This document shows positions 17,758-26,545 of a stretch of DNA of 64,000 nt, piece after piece. The stretch's first letter is position 1, and each line of letters starts with the position of its first letter. A model generated the notes under the pieces. It was not told the DNA's origin. It ran no database searches and was given only the letters and a program-made list of their open reading frames with translations. Source of the stretch: Mycobacterium sp. URHD0025. GTDB taxonomy: Bacteria > Actinomycetota > Actinomycetes > Mycobacteriales > Mycobacteriaceae. A program made the position numbers and the translations under genes. The stretch is from assembly GCF_000426065.1 (NCBI RefSeq), contig NZ_AUEQ01000006.1:310001-374000 (forward strand). The letters are read 5' to 3'.

Positions 17758-18525
17758 TCAGGCGCGGATCACCGACGTCCCCAGCGCTTCGAAACGCTGT
17801 GCTTCCTCCGCGGGCAACTCGGTGCCGGTGACGATCGACTCGAAATCGGAGACGTCCGCGAACCGGCAGAAGCTCGTCTCGCCGAACTTGGAATGCGCGG
17901 CCACCAGCACGCATCGCTGTGCGACCCTCACCGCCGTCTGCTTCACCGCTGCCACGGCGGGATCCGGTGTGGTGAGGCCATGCTCGGCGGTGATCCCGTT
18001 GGTGCCCAGGAACGCGATATCGATGACAAGGCTGCTCAATCGCTCGACAGCCCAGTGGTCGACGGTGGCCAGGGTGCGCCCACGCATTCGTCCACCGATC
18101 ATCAGGACGGTGACGGTCTCGCTGTGAGCCAGTGCTTCGGCGGCCAGCAGCGACGATGTCACAACAGTCAGTTCCTCATCGACGAGCTGTTCGGCGATCA
18201 GTCGCGGCGTGAAACCCTCATCCAGGTACACGGTTTCGGCGCCGTGCAACAGATGTGCCGCCGCGGCAGCGATGCGGTGCTTCTGGGCCAGATCCACCTG
18301 GCTGCGGTATTCGACGGTGGATTCGAATGCGGCGGTCTCCAGTGGAATCGCGCCGCCGTGTACACGTTTGAGCAGTCGCCTCCCGGCCAGCGCCTTGAGG
18401 TCGCGGCGGATGGTCTCGGCAGCGACGTCGAGTTCGTCGGCCAGCGTCAGGACATCGACGCGGCCGCGGCTGCGCGCGAACTCGACGATGCGGCTCTGGC
18501 GGGTATCTGAATCCACGCTTGCCAT
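17758..18525 (-). CDS. DeoR-family regulator of the mannitol-type PTS locus
   Basis: A 255-residue DeoR protein: the HTH VLTLADELDVAAETIRRDLK, HGGAIPLE after it, and a sugar-phosphate-isomerase-like effector domain (TVYLDEGFTPRLIAEQL; GRTLATVDHWAVERL; HSKFGETSFCRFADVSD). Members sense phosphosugars. It lies 27 bases downstream of the EIICBA gene on the same strand, and is therefore probably both co-transcribed with it and its regulator. Candidate operators are the two direct repeats at 20628-20670. Confidence 0.88.
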   Translation of the reverse strand: MASVDSDTRQSRIVEFARSRGRVDVLTLADELDVAAETIRRDLKALAGRRLLKRVHGGAIPLETAAFESTVEYRSQVDLAQKHRIAAAAAHLLHGAETVYLDEGFTPRLIAEQLVDEELTVVTSSLLAAEALAHSETVTVLMIGGRMRGRTLATVDHWAVERLSSLVIDIAFLGTNGITAEHGLTTPDPAVAAVKQTAVRVAQRCVLVAAHSKFGETSFCRFADVSDFESIVTGTELPAEEAQRFEALGTSVIRA

Positions 18526-18552
18526 TCTGGGGCAGCCCGGGTGTGGTGACGG

Positions 18553-20565
18553 TTATTTGCTGTCGGACAGCACCGCGCGCACATCGTCCGCGCTGGTCGC
18601 CGCCCGCAGCCGGGCCACTTCTTCCTTGTCGAGGAAGACGTGGGCGATCTTGGTCAGCAGTGCCATATGGTCGTTGCCCAGACCGGCGATTCCGACCACG
18701 AACTCGGCCGGTTTGCCGTTCCAGTCGATGGGTTCGGGGTAGCGCACGAACGAGATCCCGGTGCGGCGGATCGCGGTCTTGGCCTCGTTGGTGCCGTGCG
18801 GGATGGCGAGACCGTTGCCCATGTAGGTCGACACCGACTTCTCGCGCTCGTGCATGGCATCCACGTAGGCCGGCTCGACGGCGTCCGCTGCGACCAGCAG
18901 GGCGCCGGCCTCGTCGATGGCCGCGTCCGCTGTGGTGGCGGTGCCGGCCAGCACGATCGAATCGAGGGGGAGTACGTCGACCCCAGCTGTCTGGTCTTCG
19001 CGCAAGCGCTCATCCGGGGCCTTCTGGTCTTCGCGCAAGCGCTCATCCGGGGCCTTCTGGTCTTCGCGCAAGCGCTCATCCGTGGAGGCATTCGTGTTCC
19101 GCAACATCTCCACGATCTCGTCGTAGCGGGGGCTACTCATGAAGTCCTCCACCGAGACATGAACGGCCGATCCGGTTTTCAGGCGAGCCCGGTCCGTGAG
19201 GTCGCGGTGGGTCACCACCATGTCGTAGGTGTCGGTGAGGTTCGCAATCGATTGGTTGGTCACCGTGACGTCGCCGAATCCCGCGGAACGGATCTTCTTG
19301 CGCAGCACCGAGGCGCCCATCGCCGAGGACCCCATGCCGGCGTCGCAGGCGAACACAATGCTGGTCACCGGACCCCGGTGCGCACCGACCAGGGCTGAAG
19401 CCACGCTGGACTTCTTGCCCTTGAGCGCCTCCATCTCCGCGGTGGCCGCGGCCAGATCGGGTTCGTCACCGGCCCGGTCGGTTTTGAGCAGCAGTGAGGC
19501 GACGGCAAACGAGACGGCGGCGGCGCCGAGCACGGACAGCGTCACGCCGAGGTAGCTGCCGCCGGCGGTCTGCGCGTAGATCGCGATGATCGAACCGGGC
19601 GCGGCCGGGGCGCGCAGCCCGGAACCGAACAGCACGTTGATGAAGACGCCGGTCATGCCGCCGAGGATGGTCGCGGCGATCAACTTGGGCTTCATCAGCA
19701 CGTAAGGGAAATAGATCTCGTGGATACCGCCGAAGAACTGGATGATCGCGGCGCCCGGTGCCGAGGCGCGGGCAACGCCGCGGCCGAACACCATGAACGC
19801 CAACAGGAGTCCCACGCCGGGCCCGGGGTTGGCCTCGAGCAGGAACAGGACCGATTTGCCGGTCTCCAGTGCCTGGGTGGTGCCCAACGGTGTCAGCACC
19901 CCGTGGTTGATGGCGTTGTTGAGGAACAGCACCTTCGCCGGTTCGATGAGCAGTGAGGTCACGGGCAGCAGATCGTTGTTGACCAGGAAGTCCACCGCGT
20001 GTCCGGCGGCCCGGGTGAACGATGACACGATCGGCCCGACGCCGAAGAAGCCGAGGATCGCGAGCAGCATTCCCAGGATGCCGGCGGAGAAGTTGTCGAC
20101 CAGCATTTCGAAGCCGGGCCGGATCTTGCCCTCCCACAGGGCGTCGGCCTTCTTCATCGCCCAGCCGCCCAGTGGCCCCATGATCATCGCGCCCATGAAC
20201 ATCGGGACATCGGCACCGGCGACGACGCCCATGGTGGCGATCGCGCCGACGACGGCACCGCGGTTGCCGTGGATCATCCGGCCACCGGTGTATCCGATCA
20301 GGACGGGCAGCAGGTACGTGATCATCGGGCCGACGATGCCGGCGCCGTCGTAGCTGCCCCAGCCGCCGATCTTGGCCACCCACCCGTCGGGGTCCTTGAG
20401 CCCGGAGAAGATGGCCTGCAGCCAGCCCTGCTCGATGAACAGGGCGGTGATCAGGCCCCAGGCGATGAAGGCGCCGATATTCGGCATCACCATGTTCGAC
20501 AGCGAGGTGCCCAGCTTCTGCACATGCACCCGGACCCCGGTGCGTGGCGCTTCGACAGTGGACAT
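18553..20565 (-). CDS. mtlA: PTS mannitol-type permease EIICBA
   Basis: A 670-residue fused PTS permease that would import and phosphorylate mannitol or a related hexitol. EIIC covers about 1-365, with PNIGAFIAWGLI and the substrate motif GGIHEIYFPYV at 279-289. EIIB has the phospho-Cys407 in VFACDAGMGSS. EIIA has the phospho-His590 in GLAIPHGTNEAK. The B-A linker carries three copies of an 11-residue repeat (496-526). ATG 20565 has a GGAGG site; a longer reading to 20649 lacks one. No EI or HPr gene is in the window, so phosphate must come from general PTS proteins elsewhere. It is divergent from the zinc dehydrogenase at 20762. Confidence 0.93.
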   Translation of the reverse strand: MSTVEAPRTGVRVHVQKLGTSLSNMVMPNIGAFIAWGLITALFIEQGWLQAIFSGLKDPDGWVAKIGGWGSYDGAGIVGPMITYLLPVLIGYTGGRMIHGNRGAVVGAIATMGVVAGADVPMFMGAMIMGPLGGWAMKKADALWEGKIRPGFEMLVDNFSAGILGMLLAILGFFGVGPIVSSFTRAAGHAVDFLVNNDLLPVTSLLIEPAKVLFLNNAINHGVLTPLGTTQALETGKSVLFLLEANPGPGVGLLLAFMVFGRGVARASAPGAAIIQFFGGIHEIYFPYVLMKPKLIAATILGGMTGVFINVLFGSGLRAPAAPGSIIAIYAQTAGGSYLGVTLSVLGAAAVSFAVASLLLKTDRAGDEPDLAAATAEMEALKGKKSSVASALVGAHRGPVTSIVFACDAGMGSSAMGASVLRKKIRSAGFGDVTVTNQSIANLTDTYDMVVTHRDLTDRARLKTGSAVHVSVEDFMSSPRYDEIVEMLRNTNASTDERLREDQKAPDERLREDQKAPDERLREDQTAGVDVLPLDSIVLAGTATTADAAIDEAGALLVAADAVEPAYVDAMHEREKSVSTYMGNGLAIPHGTNEAKTAIRRTGISFVRYPEPIDWNGKPAEFVVGIAGLGNDHMALLTKIAHVFLDKEEVARLRAATSADDVRAVLSDSK
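18991..19082 (-). repeat. 33-bp in-frame tandem repeat, 2.8 copies, in the mtlA linker
   Basis: Units begin at 18991, 19024 and 19057 and are identical in DNA except where the last copy ends. Each encodes DERLREDQKAP in the EIIB-EIIA linker. Perfect DNA identity, with no silent changes, suggests recent expansion or gene conversion. The unit is charged and likely helical or flexible, so copy number could vary without breaking either domain. Confidence 0.95.
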
Positions 20566-20627
20566 CTGACGACCTCCGATCTTGCCGGCTGCTGGGTGAC
20601 GCCGGTCACATGAATGCTCAGTACATC

Positions 20628-20670
20628 GCATAAGTGGGCATCTCCGCAAGCAATCGGGCGTAAGTGGGCG
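20628..20670. promoter_or_regulatory. Pair of direct repeats, candidate DeoR operators
   Basis: GCATAAGTGGGCA (20628-20640) and GCGTAAGTGGGCG (20658-20670) are near-identical direct repeats with starts exactly 30 bases apart, about three helical turns. They lie in the 196-base control region between the divergent mtlA and zinc dehydrogenase genes. Phased direct repeats are typical of DeoR-type operators. Binding by the DeoR protein at 17758-18525 is inferred. Confidence 0.45.
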
Positions 20671-20761
20671 AAGAAAGTTGTGGTTTTATGACCGGATCGG
20701 CGTTAGGGTGCTGATACCGACCCGGTTTAGCGCCATTCCCTGCGAGTCGAGAGGACCCGTC

Positions 20762-21841
20762 ATGAAAGCCCTGCGTTACTACGCCCCCGAGGACGTCCGG
20801 CTGGAGGATGTACCGGAGCCCCAGTGCGGCCCCGGCGAGGTGAAGATCCGGGTTCGCAACTGCTCCACCTGCGGCACCGATGTCAAGATCCTGCACAACG
20901 GGCACCAGAACCTGACCCCACCGCGCACCATCGGCCATGAGATCGCCGGTGACATAGTGGAGGTCGGTGCCGACGTGAATTCCACCTATGGCACCGATTG
21001 GGCCGAGGGCGACCGGGTCCAGGTGATCGCGGCGGTCCCGTGCGGAGAATGTCACGAGTGCCGCAAGGGCTGGATGGCCGTTTGCCAGAACCAGACGTCG
21101 ATGGGGTACCAGTACGACGGCGGGTTCGCCGAGTACATGATCGTTCCGCGCCAGGTGCTCAAAGTCGATGGGCTGAACCGGATTCCGGACAACGTCAGTT
21201 ACGACGAAGCGTCGGCGGCCGAACCGTTCGCGTGCGCGATCAATGCACAGGACCTGCTCGGTATCGAAGAGGGCGACACCGTCGTGGTGTTCGGCGCCGG
21301 ACCGATCGGGTGTATGCACATCCGCATCGCGCGCGGCGTGCACAATTGCGGCCCCGTCTATCTGGTCGACGTGAACGAAAGCCGGCTCAAGATGTCGGCC
21401 GACGCCGTGCATCCCGACGGGGTGATCAACGCGGCGGAGGTGGACGTCGTCGAGAAGGTGATGGAACTGACCGGCGGCCGCGGCGCCGACGTCGTCATCA
21501 CCGCCACCGCAGCCAACGTCACCCAGGAACAGGCCATCGCGATGGCCGCCCGAAACGGGCGCATCTCATTCTTCGGTGGATTGCCCAAGACCAACCCGAC
21601 CATCACGTGCGATTCGAATATCGTGCACTACCGGCAGTTGCACATCCACGGTGCCAACGGTTCCGCGCCGGAGCACAACAAGCGTGCACTGCAGTACATC
21701 TCGACCGGCCAGGTGCCGGTGAAGGACCTCATCACCCGCCACATCCCGCTCGACGACGTGCTCGACGCGTTCTCGATCGTGCAGAACGGAGAGGCCATCA
21801 AGGTGACGGTCGAGCCTGCCGCTGCGACCGCGTCGGTCTGA
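20762..21841 (+). CDS. Zinc-dependent polyol/alcohol dehydrogenase (MDR family)
   Basis: A 359-residue medium-chain dehydrogenase. Catalytic zinc: [10 protein letters not shown] and GHEIAGDI. Structural zinc: [16 protein letters not shown] (Cys x2 Cys x2 Cys x7 Cys). Rossmann loop: [12 protein letters not shown]. It resembles sorbitol/L-iditol and related polyol dehydrogenases. It diverges from the mannitol-type PTS gene. In classical mannitol loci the next step is mannitol-1-phosphate 5-dehydrogenase (MtlD, a different family), which is absent here, so this enzyme may oxidise the hexitol or hexitol phosphate instead. That role is inferred from position. Confidence 0.85.
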   Translation: MKALRYYAPEDVRLEDVPEPQCGPGEVKIRVRNCSTCGTDVKILHNGHQNLTPPRTIGHEIAGDIVEVGADVNSTYGTDWAEGDRVQVIAAVPCGECHECRKGWMAVCQNQTSMGYQYDGGFAEYMIVPRQVLKVDGLNRIPDNVSYDEASAAEPFACAINAQDLLGIEEGDTVVVFGAGPIGCMHIRIARGVHNCGPVYLVDVNESRLKMSADAVHPDGVINAAEVDVVEKVMELTGGRGADVVITATAANVTQEQAIAMAARNGRISFFGGLPKTNPTITCDSNIVHYRQLHIHGANGSAPEHNKRALQYISTGQVPVKDLITRHIPLDDVLDAFSIVQNGEAIKVTVEPAAATASV

Positions 21842-21843
21842 AG

Positions 21844-22524
21844 TCAGTACAGCTCGTTCTCGTAGTGATCGTCGATCACCGCATGAAGCGAGCCGGCCAG
21901 ATCGCCTAGTTTCTCGGCCATCTTCGCCGCGCTCTCGGTGATCGTGAGGGTGTAGAAGTCTCCGCCCAACGTCACGGCTTCGGCCAGTCCCCGGCTGTCG
22001 CCGTCCCAGAGCTTGGCCCGGATCACGGCCTTGCCGCACTGACCGAACACTTCGCGAATGCGGACGATCGTGGCCAACACTGCGGGTTTGCCGTCGGCGC
22101 TGAGCATCTCGAGCAATTCGGGATCGTCGGTGACGAACGCGTCCCCGTTCACCCGGATCACCTCGCGGATGCCCGGCACGAAGAAGACCAGCCCCACCGC
22201 GGGATGCTTGGTGATGTTCTCGTGGGTGTCGGCCAGTTTGTTTCCCGGCCGGTCCGGGATGGCGAGCGTCCACGGGTCGAGGATTCGCACCGAACCCGGT
22301 GGGTCACCCCGTGGGCTGGTGTCCAATTGGCCGTCGGCGCCCACGGTGGCCATGCAGAAGAACGGACTGTGCGCGATGAACCGGGCCGAGAATTCGCCGA
22401 GCTTCGGCTCCTTCTTCTCCGCGATGAACCGCTCCGGGTGCCCGACGATCTCCCTGACCCGCTCCATCGAGATCGGGGAGTACGAATCCGCCGCTGTACC
22501 TGTGGTTTTCACCATCGCCTCCAT
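21844..22524 (-). CDS. Pyridoxamine 5'-phosphate oxidase-fold (PPOX-class) flavin protein
   Basis: A 226-residue split-barrel protein of the PPOX class (MSMEG-type, DR2398-like): FIAHSPFFCMATVGADGQLD, TSPRGDPPGSVRILDPWTLA, NKLADTHENITKHPAVGLVF and VIRVNGDAFVTDDPELL are the recognisable blocks. ATG 22524 overlaps the TGA of the upstream PDR-type reductase by one base, so the two are coupled; a GTG one codon earlier is possible. Likely FMN- or F420-binding and redox active; partner of the reductase. Confidence 0.83.
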   Translation of the reverse strand: MEAMVKTTGTAADSYSPISMERVREIVGHPERFIAEKKEPKLGEFSARFIAHSPFFCMATVGADGQLDTSPRGDPPGSVRILDPWTLAIPDRPGNKLADTHENITKHPAVGLVFFVPGIREVIRVNGDAFVTDDPELLEMLSADGKPAVLATIVRIREVFGQCGKAVIRAKLWDGDSRGLAEAVTLGGDFYTLTITESAAKMAEKLGDLAGSLHAVIDDHYENELY

Positions 22525-23483
22525 CACACGTCGAGAACGAGTCGGGGAGTCTGTGCCCGGGAAACGCAGATGAACATGCGATCGTTGGCGGCGCGCTCAG
22601 AGTCGGAGAGGATGTCGTCGCGATGGTCGGGTACACCGTCGACGACGGCGGTCTCGCAGGCACCGCAGATACCCGATCGGCACGACGACGGCACGTTGAC
22701 CCCGGCACCATCGAGGGCGCCGAGAATGCTCTGGCCCGCTTCGACATTGACGGTTCTGCCCGAGGCTGCGCACACCACCTCGACCGGCTTGTCTTCGGCA
22801 GCGGGGGCCCGTTGGCGCGGCTTGAAGCGCTCGAGATGCAGGCTGTCGGCCGGCCAGTGTGCGGTGGCGTCCTGCAGCGCCGACAGCAGCGCCGGGGGAC
22901 CGCATGCGTAAATCTTCGACCCGGGCTGAACCTGGGCGAAGTGCTCACCGACAGGGATGCGACCGTCGGCGTCAGAGGCATGGAAGCCCACGCGTGTTCC
23001 GTATCCACGGAGTTCGTCCGAGAACGGCATCGAGGTCGCGGTGTGACCGCCGTAGAGCAGTTTCCAGTCCGCGCCCCACGTTTCGGCCTGACGGATCATC
23101 GGGAGTATCGGGGTGATCCCGATGCCGCCGGCCACGAATGTGTATGAGGTGGCCGGATGCAGCTCGAAGGTGTTCCGCAGGCCGGCAACCGTAAGTTGTT
23201 GTCCCGGTCGCAGAAACGCGTGCACGTACTCGGACCCGCCGCGGCTGGTGCGTTCCCGCCGAACCCCGATGCGGTAGTACGATCGCTCGCCGACCGGCCC
23301 GCACAACGAGTATTGGCGCTGGATGCCGGTCGGCAGGACCAGGTCGATGTGTGCGCCCGGGTCCCAGGCCGGCAGTAGTTCACCGGCACGCGGCTGCAAT
23401 TGCACGGATACCACGCCATCGGCTTCCCAACGCAGCTGCCGCACCGCGACGCCGATTCCGTCGGCCGGCAGTTCGTTTCTCAC
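22524..23483 (-). CDS. Phthalate-dioxygenase-reductase-like flavoprotein with C-terminal [2Fe-2S] domain
   Basis: A 319-residue reductase. The FAD-type beta barrel includes RQYSLCGP (57-63) and the NAD-binding part has FVAGGIGITPILPMI and YACGPPALL. The plant-type ferredoxin domain at the C-terminus has Cys268, Cys273, Cys276 and Cys306 (C-x4-C-x2-C-x29-C). This is the order of VanB/PDR reductases, which pass electrons from NAD(P)H to an oxygenase. No oxygenase gene is adjacent; only the PPOX-class protein follows. GTG 23483 has an AAGGAGG site. It is divergent from a TetR gene with two operators between. Confidence 0.9.
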   Translation of the reverse strand: MRNELPADGIGVAVRQLRWEADGVVSVQLQPRAGELLPAWDPGAHIDLVLPTGIQRQYSLCGPVGERSYYRIGVRRERTSRGGSEYVHAFLRPGQQLTVAGLRNTFELHPATSYTFVAGGIGITPILPMIRQAETWGADWKLLYGGHTATSMPFSDELRGYGTRVGFHASDADGRIPVGEHFAQVQPGSKIYACGPPALLSALQDATAHWPADSLHLERFKPRQRAPAAEDKPVEVVCAASGRTVNVEAGQSILGALDGAGVNVPSSCRSGICGACETAVVDGVPDHRDDILSDSERAANDRMFICVSRAQTPRLVLDV

Positions 23484-23499
23484 CCACCCTCCTTCCGCG

Positions 23500-23546
23500 T
23501 TAACAGTGTTAATTGCAGCTCAGAGCGTAATGATAACGTTGTTAAC
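23500..23546. promoter_or_regulatory. Two TetR-type operators between the PDR operon and tetR
   Basis: Site 1 at 23500-23512 is the perfect 6+1+6 palindrome TTAACA-G-TGTTAA. Site 2 at 23533-23546 (ATAACGTTGTTAAC) shares the TAAC-x2-TGTTAA pattern. They are about 33 bases apart, on one face of the helix. Site 2 abuts the tetR start codon, so binding should repress tetR itself; site 1 would block the PDR operon. Confidence 0.7.
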
Positions 23547-24197
23547 GTGTCAACCGCCCCGACTGGACGTGATCGCGTGGCACTGGCAAACCTGTCCTTG
23601 GACCGTGTGGTCGGTGAAGCCTTGGCGCTGGTCAACGAGGGCGGGCTGGAATCGCTGACGATGCGACGGCTGGCCGACCGGCTGCGGGCGCACCTCCCGA
23701 CGATCTACCGGCTGGTCGACGGCAAGGACGCCCTGATGGACGAGATGGCCGAGACGATTCTGGCGAAGGCGCTCGAAAGCTCTGACACCGATCATCCGGA
23801 GTGGATCGATCGCGTCAAAAGCCTTGCTGCGGGCCTGCGTTCGGCTCTGCTGGCGCAGCGCGACGGAGCCCGCATCGTCGGCGGCAACTACGCCGCCAAG
23901 CGGGCCAACCTGACCTTCGTCGACACGCTCGTCGGCAGTATCCAGGCCGGCGGTCTGGTCCGGGAACATGCCTTGTGGTCTGCCAGCTCACTTTTCTGCT
24001 ACGTCCTCGGTGAAGTTCTTGAGCAGCAGGGCGCCGCCGGCGGTGAGACCGAGACGCTCGAAGGTGTGGTTCGCGCCGGGGACTATCCGCACCTCGCGTC
24101 CAGTCCCGTCGAGCAGCTGCTCGATTTCGGCGCGCGATTCGAGTTCGGGCTGGGCCTGCTCATATCGGGCATGCGCTCCGGCGAAGGCTGCGCCTGA
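23547..24197 (+). CDS. TetR-family repressor (TetR_C-type)
   Basis: A 216-residue TetR protein: LSLDRVVGEALALVNEGGLE, then LTMRRLADRLRAHLPTIYRLVDGKDALMDEMA, close to the tetracycline-repressor branch (ALRAHLPTIYRHV-like recognition helix). GTG 23547 gives the normal 10-residue lead-in. Its 3' end overlaps the convergent EamA gene by 115 bases. It probably controls the PPOX / PDR pair and itself. Confidence 0.87.
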   Translation: MSTAPTGRDRVALANLSLDRVVGEALALVNEGGLESLTMRRLADRLRAHLPTIYRLVDGKDALMDEMAETILAKALESSDTDHPEWIDRVKSLAAGLRSALLAQRDGARIVGGNYAAKRANLTFVDTLVGSIQAGGLVREHALWSASSLFCYVLGEVLEQQGAAGGETETLEGVVRAGDYPHLASSPVEQLLDFGARFEFGLGLLISGMRSGEGCA

Positions 24198-25066
24198 CCG
24201 GCGGCGCCGTGGTCAGTCAGGCCCAGTGCCAGCCCGCAAACGATCAGCCCGATGCCGGCCCAGACCGCCAAGGTGGGCAAGGTCCCGGTGACGGGTACGC
24301 CGATTGCCGCGGCGGCAATGGGTGCCACTCCGGTCAGTAGCCCGGCCGGTCCGGCGCCCAGTGTGCGCACGCAGGTGTACCAGAGGACGAACGCGACCGC
24401 CGTCACGCAGACGGCCAGATAGCCGATCGCCAGGATCTCGCCGGCATCGAAAGTGCCTGCCGCTCTGGGTCCTTCGGTTACCAGCGCCAGCACGCCGAAC
24501 ATCGCGGCGGCCATCCAGGTGGTGTGCACGGACACTCCGGCAGGACCGTGTGAGTCGAGGACCGGCACGGCCAGCAGCGTGAAGCCGGCCTCGCAGCTGA
24601 AAACGACTATGGCCCAGAGCAATCCGATGGTGTCGGCACGGCCCAGCCCTTCGACGATGACGGCGCCGATGCTGACCACGCCGGCCGCGGCGATCACCCG
24701 GCGCCCTGGCCGATGGCCTTCCAGCAATGGTCCCAGCGTCGCCAGTGCCAACGGCACGCACGCGACCGCGACGGCCAGCACCGCCGGTTCGGCGTGGCGC
24801 GATCCGTACACCAGGGCCACGTTGAACAGCACCAGGCCGGTCACGGTGACGCCGAGTAGCCATAACCACTCGCTGCCGCAGGGGCGGCGCAGCGGTCGGC
24901 CGGTGAACCGGACCCAGGCCAGCAGCAGCGCGCAGGCAATGGCATAGCGCAACGCCTGCGCGGTGTGCAGTGGCGCGTTGGCAAGGACACCTGAGACGGC
25001 GACGCTGCCGCCGACGAACGTCATACCGAGGGCGCCGGACAGGCCGGCGCGGGCGGGGCTGGACAT
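24083..25066 (-). CDS. EamA/RhaT-family drug/metabolite exporter
   Basis: A 327-residue DMT-superfamily transporter with ten predicted helices in two EamA halves (LSGALGMTFVGGSVAVSGVL; AVWAGIGLIVCGLALGLTDH is the last). ATG 25066 is chosen to start at MSSPARAG. The hydrophilic tail after helix ten (about 40 residues) is encoded by DNA that also codes, on the other strand, for the C-terminus of the TetR protein. It is divergent from the MocR gene at 25124, its probable regulator. Substrate unknown; amino acids or cofactor-like amines are common. Confidence 0.85.
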   Translation of the reverse strand: MSSPARAGLSGALGMTFVGGSVAVSGVLANAPLHTAQALRYAIACALLLAWVRFTGRPLRRPCGSEWLWLLGVTVTGLVLFNVALVYGSRHAEPAVLAVAVACVPLALATLGPLLEGHRPGRRVIAAAGVVSIGAVIVEGLGRADTIGLLWAIVVFSCEAGFTLLAVPVLDSHGPAGVSVHTTWMAAAMFGVLALVTEGPRAAGTFDAGEILAIGYLAVCVTAVAFVLWYTCVRTLGAGPAGLLTGVAPIAAAAIGVPVTGTLPTLAVWAGIGLIVCGLALGLTDHGAAGQAQPSPERMPDMSRPSPNSNRAPKSSSCSTGLDARCG

Positions 25067-25123
25067 GTGACCATCGTCGGGCCAACATGGTCCAACAAAT
25101 AGAACCAAGTCTGGACATCTCTA

Positions 25124-26545
25124 ATGGACCAAATGGCGCGGGATGCGGTCGGCGCAGATTTTCTTCAGCTCGATCCGGCGACTGCCCCGGCGCGCGGACT
25201 CACCGACTGGCTCGTGGATGAGCTGCGTGGTGCGATCGCCGACGGGAGGCTGACGCCGGGCACCCGGTTCCCCGCGACCCGGGTATTGGCCGCCGACCTT
25301 GCGGTGTCCCGCGGTGTCGTCGTCGAGGCTTACCGACGGCTGGCCGACGAAGGTCTGGTCAGCGGGCATGCGGGTGGCGGCACCTATGTGCTCACGCGGC
25401 CGGCCCGGCCGCCACAGCCAGAGCCCACGTCGGCGCCTCCGGCCTCACGCCTGCCCCGCCCACGCTTGCCTGCGGGTGACGGGATCGACCTCTCGCCGGG
25501 AGTGCCCGATCTGTCGGCATTTCCACGCAGCACCTGGCTGCGCGCCGAACGGGCGGTGCTGGCCGAGGCCACGCCGGACGACCTCGGCTATGGAGATCCC
25601 CGCGGTCATCCCCGGTTGCGCGCGGCACTCGCCCTGTGGCTGGGCAGGACCCGCGGGCTGCGCATCGAGCCCGACGACATCCTGGTGGTTGCGGGCGTGG
25701 CGCAGGCCATTGCCCTGCTGGCCCAGCAGTTGCGCGGCGAAGGGCTCGACACGATCGCCGTTGAGGATCCCGGCTCGCGCGGTGCGGTCGACGAACTCGA
25801 GTACTGGGGATTGCGCCCGGTGCCGGTCCCGGTCGACGGCGACGGCATCGCCGTCACGGAGCTGTCTGCGACTGGCGCTCCCACCGTCTTCCTGACCCCG
25901 GCGCATCAGTTCCCGACGGGCGTGGTGCTCGGCCCGCAGCGGCGCCGCGAGCTGCTCGAGTGGGACGGCGAGCTGATCATCGAGGACGACTACGACGCCG
26001 AATACCGCTATGACCGCGCACCCGTACCGGCCATGCATCCGTCGGCGCCCGATCGCATCGCGTATGCCGGCAGCACCTCGAAGAGCCTCGCACCCGCACT
26101 GCGTCTGGGCTGGCTGATTGCGCCGCGGCAGCGACGGCCCGGCCTGGTGGCGGCCAAGCATGCCACCGACCTCGGCAGCCCGACTGTGCCGCAAATGGTG
26201 CTCGCGCGGTTACTGGAATCCGGTGAGTACGACCGGCATGTCCGACTGGTCCGGGCGCGGCACCGGGCCCGGCGCGATGCTCTGCTGGACGTGTTGACCG
26301 CAGCGATGCCGGGGGTGAGGGTGCGCGGAGTCGCCGCCGGCCTGCACCTGCTCGTCAGCTTGCCTGAGTGCGTCGACGACGTTGCGCTGGCCGACGATCT
26401 GCGTGAGGCCGGCGTTCTCGTGCACCCGGTGTCCTGGCACCGGCGGCTACCCGGACCGCCCGGATTGGTCCTCGGATACGCATCGCATCCACCGGACCGG
26501 TTACGCGAGGCCGCCGCCACGATCGCGCGCATCGCGCGAAAGTGA
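25124..26545 (+). CDS. MocR/PdxR-type regulator (GntR HTH fused to aminotransferase domain)
   Basis: A 473-residue fusion. The GntR wHTH covers about 25-92 (LVDELRGAIADGRLTPGTRF, AVSRGVVVEAYRRLADEGLV). A Pro-rich linker follows at 92-120, then a class-I aminotransferase domain with HQFPTG (261-266), EDDYDAEYRY (287-296) and the PLP Lys320 in STSKSLAP. Such proteins bind PLP-amino acid adducts and regulate PLP synthesis, GABA use or amino-acid export. Its divergent neighbour is the EamA exporter. In the 57-base gap, TGGTCC (25088) and GAACCA (25102) form an imperfect inverted repeat that could be an operator. Confidence 0.9.
   Translation: MDQMARDAVGADFLQLDPATAPARGLTDWLVDELRGAIADGRLTPGTRFPATRVLAADLAVSRGVVVEAYRRLADEGLVSGHAGGGTYVLTRPARPPQPEPTSAPPASRLPRPRLPAGDGIDLSPGVPDLSAFPRSTWLRAERAVLAEATPDDLGYGDPRGHPRLRAALALWLGRTRGLRIEPDDILVVAGVAQAIALLAQQLRGEGLDTIAVEDPGSRGAVDELEYWGLRPVPVPVDGDGIAVTELSATGAPTVFLTPAHQFPTGVVLGPQRRRELLEWDGELIIEDDYDAEYRYDRAPVPAMHPSAPDRIAYAGSTSKSLAPALRLGWLIAPRQRRPGLVAAKHATDLGSPTVPQMVLARLLESGEYDRHVRLVRARHRARRDALLDVLTAAMPGVRVRGVAAGLHLLVSLPECVDDVALADDLREAGVLVHPVSWHRRLPGPPGLVLGYASHPPDRLREAAATIARIARK

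Noticed and set aside
18991..19082. A CRISPR array from the three repeats
   Set aside because: The repeats are directly tandem with no spacers and are in frame within the PTS linker.
21842..21843. A terminator between the convergent zinc dehydrogenase and PPOX genes
   Set aside because: The gap is two bases and no hairpin was seen.
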